DNA of 36,332 nt from Basidiobolus meristosporus CBS 931.73. Lineage: Eukaryota > Basidiobolomycota > Basidiobolomycetes > Basidiobolales > Basidiobolaceae. Position numbers and translations under genes: made by a program. The notes under the pieces are model-generated. The model was given only the letters and a program-made list of their open reading frames with translations. It ran no database searches and was not told where the DNA came from. Below, in pieces: positions 13,577 through 24,600 of the stretch (positions are counted from its first letter, which is position 1; each line of letters begins with the position of its first letter). The stretch spans positions 1 to 36,332 of the forward strand of contig MCFE01000786.1 of the NCBI GenBank assembly GCA_002104905.1, in the 5' to 3' direction.

Positions 13577-14240
13577 CCAAATATATGAATTGCACGAGTG
13601 ACTGGTTTGTAATTCGATAGTGGCGAGCTAATTCAAATTAGGCTACCCTGAAATCTATCATTATCTGTGCTTCTATTTATTCGAATTATCCAGTCCATCT
13701 GTAGCATCGTTCAGCTATGTACATGGCATTCCAATTCAAAGTTTGCCAACATTGATATATTAATTGCCTATACCCCTGTGTTAGCTTGAGAATGGACATT
13801 GTTAATCGACTAGTGTTCAGGATTGGTGGTGATCAATGAATTATATGCCTATAGTTTAATCTAATTATGCCGGCCTAGTTCAATACCCATTAAATTTCAG
13901 AACTTTAGTCTAATTCCCGTGTTCTTGACGGATGGCGCCGTGTAGAAATGTGGAGGTAAAGTTTAGTCATCAAAAGTAAGATCATGTAACCTTGGCAGAG
14001 TATAATATGAAACTGATGACTGTTTCATTCGTGTGTGTGGGGCAATGGGTCGCATTTTTCACCTGAAAATGGCTTAACGAATCGAGACTAGGCAGATAGG
14101 ACTTGGTGTATCAATTGCTCCAAATTGGAATTCCGGAATTATTATCAATCAGATACATTAAGTAAACCCTCCCAATTTCTTTAGCCTATCAGGCTGTGCT
14201 CTTGAGCAGTAGTAAGTGCCCACTCTTATCGGAGTTACCA

Positions 14241-14290
14241 AAATCTACGATGGTACGATGAACCTCGACCGATTTGGATTCTCGTGGTTC
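14241..14290 (+). promoter_or_regulatory. Conserved bipartite upstream element, copy 3
   Basis: AAATCTACG (14241-14249) and TGGTTC (14285-14290) have the same 44-nt start-to-start spacing as before copy 2. The pair begins 302 nt before the ATG. Confidence 0.4.
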
Positions 14291-14542
14291 GCACCATATT
14301 GTCAATGGAATCAGCTATTACCCGAGAATGAAATTCACCGGGTATTCTTATTTAGTATAAGGGTTGTATGGGGATGCATGTAATATCTTCCTCAACCAAC
14401 CTTAGTTGTGATAATTTCCATACGAAACAAACTTCCACTTTACACTTTCTCCTTTACTTTCACTGGCACTCGCTAAGTAGTCAACTTGGTGACCCATAGT
14501 GTTATCAGTCCTTATTTTACAAACGTTTTCGTTCGCTAAGTT

Positions 14543-15738
14543 ATGCTCAGTCTTGATGAGATGACGGTACCAACTCCCCAATCACCTTGCAAGTTTACTT
14601 TAGAAGATTACTTGAGCTGTCTAAGTAGCCCTGCATTACTTCTACACTACTCTCCCGCCCACACAGAAACTGCACCCCCTACCATAACAATACAGTATGC
14701 CAACGAATACTTGCTTAATTTGTGTGGCGTGAAAAATCTGAGTAAGATTTCCAACCAGCTGCGAGATTTTATTTTTCCGGCAAATGAAGGGCAGTTTCTC
14801 AGCTGGCTACAAAGAGTGAATTCCAACCAAGCCTCCGATAACGAAACTTACACAATTCAAATTAACGACAGGCAACTGGACTCCATACACCACTCAAATT
14901 CGAGTAAAAAGAATAATGAAATGGTGATAGGTCAGGTGGAGCTCAGATGGAGCGGAGTCAGCATAAAGAACGAAGCAATAGTCCTCACGGGGATTGTTGT
15001 TACTAGGGAGAGCCCAAGTAGCATAGCAAGTGAGCTGGAAAATACCTCAAGTGAAGAATCGACCGAAGCAGAACACACGGAAATCATCGAAAGCGAGGTT
15101 GAGCTGGATGATTGGCAAAGCATACCCCAGGTAAGTTCCGTGATAAGAAACTAGTAATGATTAGGCGGTCAGGCGTAGGGTAGATGACTAATCCTCGAGT
15201 TTTGATCAAGCTCGCAACCATGCTGTCGGGTGGAGGCGTTATGGGGGAGATGCTACGTAACTACGATTGGAGCAGCTCGCCGTTAGGGCCAGTCACCAAG
15301 TGGCCCCAGTCCCTGCTCACAGCGGTGTCACTGTGCATGGCATCCACACTTCCTATGGCAGTGTGGTGGGGACCGCAGTTCACGATCATCTAGTAAGTAG
15401 AGGCCAACCATACGCATGAGTGCAGTGATTGTTGACCGAGCATGAGCAGAGCCGTTGTTGGAAGCAAACGAATTAACCATATATTTCGCGTAGCAATGAT
15501 GCATACCATGGGGTTGCAGGACAAAAGCACCCAAGCATGTTCGGGAAGGAAGGGCCCGTCCACTGGGCAGAACTCTGGGATGATGTAGGTCCGCTAGCGC
15601 ATTTAGCAATGCAAGGAACAAACTCGTATGTCGAAGACAACCTGCTGTTCATGACCAGGAAAGGGTATCTCGAGGAGACATATATCACGGTAAGCAAGTG
15701 TGATAAGATCTACTTTACGGGTGGCGGGGGGGGGAGCG

Positions 15739-15785
<47 letters not shown>

Positions 15786-18700
15786 AAGTGATGCTAACCA
15801 AACCGATTTTAGTGGTCGTACATACCGGTCAGACAGGAGGATGGCACAGTAGGCGGATTCCTGAATCCTTATATTGAGGTGACGGAGCGAATCCTTGCTG
15901 AGCGGAGACTCAAAACGCTCAAAGACATCAATGCAGACGCGGCAGTGGCAAAGGATACAAGAGAGATGCTCAGTTCGATAGGGACAGTCCTGTCTGAGAA
16001 TCCATATGACATACCATTTGCGGCCCTCTACACACACATTCTACCAGATGACGAGGAGATGGAAGAATCATACGACAACGTGAGCAGCACTACAACAAAG
16101 TCGGACACTCTACACCTGACGCAGACAATAGGAATGCCAGAAGAACATCCATCAATGTTCCCAATCATTAGACTTGCACCATCGTTCCATGCCAATATCT
16201 TGCAGGACGCAGTGAGACTTGCGTATGAAAGCAAGCAAAGCGTGAAGATCGAGCTGGGTGAATGGTTTGGGGAGGTGCCAATTCGTGGATGGGATGCCGC
16301 CGCTACCCAAGCAGTAGTAAGTCCGATCACAGGGAGCAACAAGGATGGAGTTCTAGGAGTGATAGTGATGGGAATCAATGCCAGACGCGAATATGATGAG
16401 AATTACGAGACGTTTGTTGATCTCGTTTGTCGGCAAACAGGATCAGCCATCATCAACATCAGTGCATACGAGGAAGAGGTTCGGAGATTCAAGGAGTTGG
16501 CGGCAATTGACCGAGCCAAGACAGCATTCTTCAGCTCAGTTTCACACGAGCTCCGCACACCACTAACCTTGATCTTGGGACCAGTCAAGGATTTACTATT
16601 AGAGAGAGATCTAGCAAAAGAAACCAGAACCAAGCTCACGTATATGAACCGGAATGCAGAGCGGCTACTGCGACTAGTGAATCTACTGTTGGACTTCAGC
16701 AAAATCGAAGCAGGAAAGATGCAGGTAAGTGCCAGATATGTTCTTGAGACGGGAGTGAGGTGAATGAATGAGTGAGTACTAACGTGGAAACATGATCATG
16801 TTGTAGGCCACTTTCCAAGAAACAAATCTGGGCAAGTTCACGGCCGACCTGGCGAGCATGTTCCGATCAGCGATTGAGAAAGGAGGAGTCCGGTTTGAGG
16901 TGGACTGTGAGAGGATGGAAAGGAATGTATGGGTTGACAGGGACATGTGGGAGAAGATCGTGTTCAACCTGATTGGGAATGCATTCAAATTCACGATGAA
17001 AGGGTCGATCACAGTGAAGCTGGCATCATCTGAGGATGACAGGCAAGCGATACTGTCGGTGGCAGACACTGGGGATGGGATCCCGAGCCATGAGATTATG
17101 CGAGTGTTTGAGCGGTTCCACCGAGTCGAAGGACGAAAAGGGCGCAGCCACGAAGGGACAGGAATTGGGCTTGCACTGACCCAAGAGCTCGCCAAGTTGC
17201 ACGGTGGTACAGTTGGAGTGACCAGTGAGTTTGGTAAAGGAAGGTGAGTGAGATTCAAATCTTTGGATATACGTCACGGTGCGATGGCTGATTTCGGAAA
17301 GTAACTAACACAGATTATACCAATGCTCATTAGTGTATTCACTGTACACATCCCGTTCGGATGTAGCCATCTTCCAAAGGATCGATTGATTACAGCCTCA
17401 ATGGAGCAGGTGAATGAGGTTGAGGTTGAGGTTGACATGCCCAGCAGATATGGCCGATCAATTGTGGATGAGGCTCGTCACTGGCTACCACAGTCGGATG
17501 AGGACAGCACCGAGTATCACTCGAACACATCAAGTACCGATTCAAATGCCGGTGGGTCAATCACCTTCCCAGTCGTCAGCCGTGGTTGTCGCGTACTACT
17601 CGCAGACGACAATGTGGACATGAGAAAGTACATCAAGAGCATCCTGGAGAAATGGTGGAGAGTGACCGAGGCAGAGGATGGAGAGCAAGCATACCAGATG
17701 GCAATTGCAGACCCACCAGATCTGATTGTGAGTGATGTGATGATGCCTAACCTCGATGGATATGGTCTGTTGAAGCTACTTCGAACTCAGCCTCTCACCA
17801 AATTCGTCCCAGTGATTCTGCTGAGTGCACAAGCTGGTGAGGAGGCACGAGTGGATGGGCTGAGTGCCGGGGCGGATGACTACCTTGTGAAGCCATTCAG
17901 TGCGAAGGAGCTGGTTGCCAGAGTGCATACCCATCTGGAACTCGGGAAGCTGAGGGTTGAACTAGAGAGGATGGTGAAGGAAAGAACCAAGGAGCTGATT
18001 GCCAGTGAAGCCAGATACAAGACTCTCACTAAGCTTAGTCCTGTCGGGATATTCAGAACAGATTTGGAGGTAAGTGTTTTGCCAGAAGTAAGGAACTGGG
18101 GCTTGCCCCATCTTGTTTCCACAACGTGTGCTTTGATATTTGAGCCTAGTACTAACTTCTGGATTGAACATTGCAGGGGAATGTAACGTACACAAATGAC
18201 AAGTGGTGGAGCATCTCGGGTCACAATCGGGAGATGGATCCATCAGCTGTTGATTTCCTGTCCAGCGTGCATCCTGATGATCGTGAACATGTTGATCGAA
18301 TTTGGAAAGAGGCACAACGTGCTCAAGTAAGTTCAGCTGTTGAGTTCAGATGGAAGTGGGCAAACGGAGAAACTCGCTGGTGCTTCAGTACGTGAATGCC
18401 TATTTATATTCCCCGAGTAGGTTATATTAACAGTATGCTTACCCAAATTGTATGTTGCTAGACGAAATGATTTTGCAACATGATAATGAAATGAAGCCAT
18501 GTGGTTTTGTTGGAGCACTAACTGATCTTACCGAACGGAAGCGGTTGGAACAAGAGCGCCTTTCTGCTGTCAGACTTGCAGAACAGCAACAACGGCATCG
18601 TGCCGAAGAAGCTGAGGAGGTGAAGAGGCAGCAGGAGCTGTATATTGATATGACCTGCCATGAGCTGCGCAATCCTCTCAACGGAATCTACCACAGTGCA

Positions 18701-20558
18701 GACCTGCTGCACGAATCACTGGAGAAAGTGCAGAAAGAGGTGCGTAAGGAAAGCATCGCGAAAGTGGCCAACTGGCTGGAGAAAGAGATTGAGGATGATC
18801 TGGATGTTGTTGATACGATCACCCTCTGTGCTCAGCACCAAAAGGTAGGGTTCTATTCTATGGATGAGGATGGCGACGATAGCACCAGAATGAGTACAAG
18901 TATGTGAGACCGGAGGTTAACATGATTTCATTTGTATGAATAGAAAATTGCAGATGATGTGCTACACATGTCGAAGATCAACATGAATCTGCTGGTACTG
19001 TCGAAGACCAAGCTACGTCCTGTTGAGGTTGTCACGAATGTGATTCGAATGTTTGAGACCGAGGTGCGTCTGAAGGAGATAGATTTGAAGTTAGTTTTGG
19101 CTGAAGGGTACACTCGCATGAAGGTGGACTGGGTGAAGGGGGATCCCACACGGTTCACACAGATATTGTAAGTAGACATATACAGTATCATATGACAAAG
19201 GGTTAACGTATTTTACTTTGGTTTAATCAGAATCAACTTTATGACGAACGCGATTCGGTTCACGGAGAGGGTTCCATTTAGACAAGTGGTTGTCACACTC
19301 GATGCATCTGACCGGGTACCCTCACAGCCAGTTATTGAATCGCCAGCTATGGAGACCGTGCGACAAACAGGTGATACGATTAGTGAGGACGATGTGGGCT
19401 GCAAGATCAACCATTCAACCAAGATTAAAGCTGAACGTGAATTACCAATGGTTGGGTCCGATTCTGGGGATGGTGGGAAGGCGTATTTTGGAGCTGAAGG
19501 AAACAGACCAGCAGTCGCACACCCTGATGCTTTATACATTGCAGTCGCCATCAAGGATAGTGGAGTTGGGATGACAACTGATGAACAGGCGAACCTATTC
19601 AAGCGATTCGCCCAAGCCACCCCTCGAACATACGCCGAGTTTGGAGGAAGTGGACTAGGACTGTTCATCAGCAAGCGATTGGTGGAGCTGCATGATGGCA
19701 AGATCACTGTGAGATCGAAGAAAGGTGATGGTACAACATTCACTTTCTACCTGAAGTGTGATCGAGTGGATGATATCGAAGAAGGAAAAGCTGAAGGATG
19801 CGTAGGGGTCGGGAGTAGTCCTAATGCAGCGGAGATGATGTACACAGAGCCACACAAGCCACCGGTAAATAACCTACCGACCACTGAAGAGCAGAAGAGC
19901 AAGCCAAAGAAGAAGGCAACCGCACTCAAAGCAAAGAAGAAAGGCTCGAAGGCTCGAGATGAGAAGCTGGTCTGCACGAAGGAGAGACTGGATTCTTCGG
20001 TTTGGAGACGATCCAATGATATGGAATCGAACCCCCGAACTGGCTTGGAGAGCAAATGCCATACCAAATCTCAGGGTATATCGGTCGGAACCAGCTACAG
20101 CATTCTAGTTGTGGAGGACAATCTTATCAACCAACGAGTGCTCAAACGACAACTGGAGCTAGCGGGATTCTCGGTTGGGGTGGCCAAACATGGTGCTGAA
20201 GCGTTAGAGGTGATGAGTAAGGTCAGCTATCACCTGATCCTAATGGTAAGTCATCCCCTTGAGAAGTGTGAGGCTATTTCATGTAATCAACGATGATTGA
20301 CCGGAATGGGTTCGATTTGTGTAGGATCTGGAGATGCCAGTGATGGGTGGACTGGAATGCACGCAGCGGATCCGAGAGCTTGAGAAATCCGCGGGAGAGC
20401 AGCAAGTTCCGATTATCGGAGTGTCAGGGAATGCGCGGGAAGAGTACAGGCGCCTTGCCCTAGCATCAGGAATGACGGACTACGTTATCAAGCCATACGA
20501 CAAGCAAGCGCTCATCAGCCTCATCAACTCATTCTTAGCTAGCATAGTGCCTATCTGA
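14543..20558 (+). CDS. Dual hybrid histidine kinase, copy 3 (11 exons)
   Basis: Predicted 1705 residues. Exons: 14543-15130, 15211-15392, 15494-15689, 15813-16724, 16807-17243, 17334-18069, 18177-18387, 18462-18844, 18944-19167, 19231-20245, 20325-20558. Same ten-domain order as its neighbours. Phosphotransfer residues: His567, Asp906, His1154 and Asp1629. The last third of exon 1 through much of exon 6 is almost identical to copy 4, intron 6 matches copy 2, and intron 4 plus the extreme 3' end match copy 1. The gene is therefore a mosaic of its neighbours. Intron 3 holds a long (GA)n tract. The linker before REC 1 has a short Glu-Val repeat coded by GAGGTT hexamers. The last intron falls directly before the codon for the REC 2 phosphoacceptor Asp. 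Confidence 0.9.
15742..15780 (+). repeat. (GA)n microsatellite in intron 3 of copy 3
   Basis: About 19 GA units lie inside the intron between the two PAS-domain exons, just after a G-rich run. The matching intron of copy 4 has a shorter GA tract that changes into GT repeats. Confidence 0.9.
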
Positions 20559-20618
20559 ATTGCATCTGCATTGTACCATGTATATAGCCTATACTAGATT
20601 GTCAACTTTTGGATATGA

Positions 20619-20624
20619 AATAAA
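20619..20624 (+). terminator. Candidate poly(A) signal, kinase copy 3
   Basis: AATAAA followed by further A residues lies about 60 nt after the stop of copy 3. Confidence 0.4.
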
Positions 20625-21352
20625 AAAACATCTGTAGGTATCAAGATCTTGTAAACTTATTACGACTCAAGATCGCAGGAACATTTCTAGGTGTCTTGCT
20701 GAAACTATTCTGACACTTGATTTAAATGGTTTACTGGTTGAAATGGTGATATGAACCAACCTCATTTTACCATCCAACGAAATGTGAATTTAATATACTG
20801 CCAAGTACAGTGTATCATAGATGATGTAATCATTGCCAAATTCTATTCCAAGCTCTGGGAGATTCCCATGACGTAATTCGCGATACAGGTACTGCTCCTT
20901 TCAAGCAAATGGGAAACTCGGGTTAAATAGGCTAATCCACCAAGACAGCGTTTTCCATGCCCCTGCTAACATATATGTCTATTCCGATGCCGTCTGTGAT
21001 TACGAATTAGATATCAAAGTAGCTGTATAGAACCGTTGGTGTTTTGAGCAGGTGTAATGTGGAGATTTCGGTAGTTGAGCTGGGCTTTTTGGCTCATTCG
21101 TCTGTAAAATCAAATTGCTAATTCTTGGAGAATAAGGGGTAAGGTGGATGGTCTAGTAGGAGCAACAGACCATGTGGGGCTTGGGTTTTCGGATTGGTGA
21201 TTCATCTGAATCAAAATTGCATGTTGATTGATAATGCTGCGATGTGCTGCATAGGACATCAGATTTACCCGATGAACCAGTTTATTACTCTTTTAAGCAG
21301 GCTAACAAATTATCATTGTAGCTGCTGTCTCATCTCATCAAGAATGATCTTT

Positions 21353-21399
21353 AAATCTACGATCGCAGTGCCGGCCTCGTCCAAATTTGGTATTGGTTC
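21353..21399 (+). promoter_or_regulatory. Conserved bipartite upstream element, copy 4
   Basis: AAATCTACG (21353-21361) and TGGTTC (21394-21399) have 41-nt start-to-start spacing, against 44 nt in copies 2 and 3. The pair begins 311 nt before the ATG. Confidence 0.4.
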
Positions 21400-21663
21400 A
21401 AATTGACAATAGGTTATCTATAACTCGAGGAGAAATTCACCAAAAGCATTCATGTTCGACATCAAGATTGTTGTCTAATGCACTTTAATAGATCCTCCTT
21501 ACCCATATCCAACTCACCTGCTCCTTTCACAATTTAAATATTGTCAACACCTCTGTACTTTCTCTGGTCCTCTAAACGACACTCGTATACCACTTATTAA
21601 TAGTATTCGATAGTAATTGCATCAATCCCTCCATCAAAACCTCCGTCCGTAACTCTGCAAAAA

Positions 21664-24600
21664 ATGCTCAGTTTGGACATAATGCCAGCTCCAACACACC
21701 CCTCACCTTACGCACTTACTTTGGAGGACTACCTGAGCTGCCTAAGTAGGCCTGCACTACTCCTGAAATACACGCCTCCCAATACTACAACTTTATCTCC
21801 TGCTGTATCCATACTATATGCCAATGACTATTTCCTCAGCATATGTGGCACAAAGAACGTGTCGACTATATCCAACCGGCTGAAGCAATTGATTGCTCCA
21901 AAAGATGAGGCTCCATTTCTCAACTGGCTTCAAAAAGTGAGCGTAAACGAAGTTTCCGATAAAGACACCTGTACTATTCGCATTTGCACCCAGCAACTTC
22001 ACCCAGCATCTTACTCAAACGGCAGCCGAAAAAGCGAAATGGCCAGAGCAGAAGTGGAGCTCAGATGGAGCGGAGTCAGCATAAGGAACGAAGCAATAGT
22101 CCTCACGGGGATTGTTGTTACTAGGGAGAGCCCAAGTAGCATAGCAAGTGAGCTGGAAAATACCTCAAGTGAAGAATCGACCGAAGCAGAACACACGGAA
22201 ATCATCGAAAGCGAGGTTGAGCTGGATGATTGGCAAAGCATACCCCAGGTAAGTTCCGTGATAAGAAACTAGTAATGATTAGGCGGTCAGGCGTAGGGTA
22301 GATGACTAATCCTCGAGTTTTGATCAAGCTCGCAACCATGCTATCGGGTGGAGGCGTTATGGGGGAGATGCTACGTAACTACGATTGGAGCAGCTCGCCG
22401 TTAGGGCCAGTCACCAAGTGGCCCCAGTCCCTGCTCACAGCGGTGTCACTGTGCATGGCATCCACACTTCCTATGGCAGTGTGGTGGGGACCGCAGTTCA
22501 CGATCATCTAGTAAGTAGAGGCCAACCATACGCATGAGTGCAGTGATTGTTGACCGAGCATGAGCAGGGCCGTTGTTGGAAGCAAACGAATTAACCATAT
22601 ATTTCGCGTAGCAATGATGCATACCATGGGGTTGCAGGACAAAAGCACCCAAGCATGTTTGGGAAGGAAGGGCCCGTCCACTGGGCAGAACTCTGGGATG
22701 ATGTAGGTCCGCTAGCGCATTTAGCAATGCAAGGAACAAACTCGTATGTCGAAGACAACCTGCTGTTCATGACCAGGAAAGGGTATCTCGAGGAGACATA
22801 TATCACGGTAAGCGAGTGTGATAAGATCTACTTTACGGGTGGCGGGGGGGAGCGGATGAGAGAGAGAGAGAGTGTGTGTGTGTGTGTGTGGACAAGTGAT
22901 GCTAACCAAACCGATTTTAGTGGTCGTACATACCGGTCAGACAGGAGGATGGCACAGTAGGCGGATTCCTGAATCCTTATATTGAGGTGACGGAGCGAAT
23001 CCTTGCTGAGCGGAGACTCAAAACGCTCAAAGACATCAATGCAGACGCGGCAGTGGCAAAGGATACAAGAGAGATGCTCAGTTCGATAGGGACAGTCCTG
23101 TCTGAGAATCCATATGACATACCATTTGCGGCCCTCTACACACACATTCTACCAGATGACGAGGAGATGGAAGAATCATACGACAACGTGAGCAGCACTA
23201 CAACAAAGTCGGACACTCTACACCTGACGCAGACAATAGGAATGCCAGAAGAACATCCATCAATGTTCCCAATCATTAGACTTGCACCATCGTTCCATGC
23301 CAATATCTTGCAGGACGCAGTGAGACTTGCGTATGAAAGCAAGCAAAGCGTGAAGATCGAGCTGGGTGAATGGTTTGGGGAGGTGCCAATTCGTGGATGG
23401 GATGCCGCCGCTACCCAAGCAGTGGTAAGTCCGATCACAGGGAGCAACAAGGATGGAGTTCTAGGAGTGATAGTGATGGGAATCAATGCCAGACGCGAAT
23501 ATGATGAGAATTATGAGACGTTTGTTGATCTCGTTTGTCGGCAAACAGGATCAGCCATCATCAACATCAGTGCATACGAGGAAGAGGTTCGGAGATTCAA
23601 GGAGTTGGCGGCAATTGACCGAGCCAAGACAGCATTCTTCAGCTCAGTTTCACACGAGCTCCGCACACCACTAACCTTGATCTTGGGGCCAGTGAAAGAC
23701 ATGCTGTTGGAAAAAGATCTAGCATCTGAGACCAAGATCAAACTCACATACATGCATCGCAATGCGGAACGGCTATTACGATTAGTAAATCTATTGATGG
23801 ACTTCAGCAAAATCGAAGCAGGAAGGATGCAGGTAAGTGACAGATCTGACTATAAAACTGTAGTCAGGTGGATGAATGGATTGTGCTTGAGAGAGTGAGT
23901 GAGTAAATGTGTACTAACGTGGAAACATGATCATGTTGTAGGCCACTTTCCAAGAAACAAATCTAGGCAAGTTCACGGCCGACCTGGCGAGCATGTTCCG
24001 ATCAGCGATTGAGAAAGGAGGAGTCCGGTTTGAGGTGGACTGTGAGAGGATGGAAAGGAATGTATGGGTTGACAGGGACATGTGGGAGAAGATCGTGTTC
24101 AACCTGATTGGGAATGCATTCAAATTCACGATGAAAGGGTCGATCACAGTGAAGCTGGCATCATCTGAGGATGACAGGCAAGCGATACTGTCGGTGGCAG
24201 ACACTGGGGATGGGATCCCGAGCCATGAGATTATGCGAGTGTTTGAGCGGTTCCACCGAGTCGAAGGACGAAAAGGGCGCAGCCACGAAGGGACAGGAAT
24301 TGGGCTTGCACTGACCCAAGAGCTCGCCAAGTTGCACGGTGGTACAGTTGGAGTGACCAGTGAGTTTGGTAAAGGAAGGTGAGTGAGATTCAAATCTTTG
24401 GATATACGTCACGGTGCGATGGCTGATTTCGGAAAGTAACTAACACAGATTATACCAATGCTCATTAGTGTATTCACTGTACACATCCCGTTCGGATGTA
24501 GCCATCTTCCAAAGGATCGATTGATTACAGCCTCAATGGAGCAGGTGAGTGAGGTTGAGGTTGAGGTTGACATGCCCAGCAGATATGGCCGATCAATTGT

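Larger units (their letters stand above)
13512..14542. other. Intergenic region between kinase copies 2 and 3
   Basis: I see no gene. Soon after the copy 2 stop there is a homopolymer pair, T11 (13558-13568) then G8 (13569-13576). The right part is the promoter of copy 3, with AAATCTACG at 14241-14249 and TGGTTC at 14285-14290. I found no clear TATA box close to the ATG. Confidence 0.6.
20559..21663. other. Intergenic region between kinase copies 3 and 4
   Basis: I see no convincing gene. The start (to about 20605) nearly matches the sequence after copy 1. A candidate AATAAA is at 20619-20624. The right end is the copy 4 promoter, with AAATCTACG at 21353-21361 and TGGTTC at 21394-21399. No clear TATA box is seen near the ATG. 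Confidence 0.6.
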
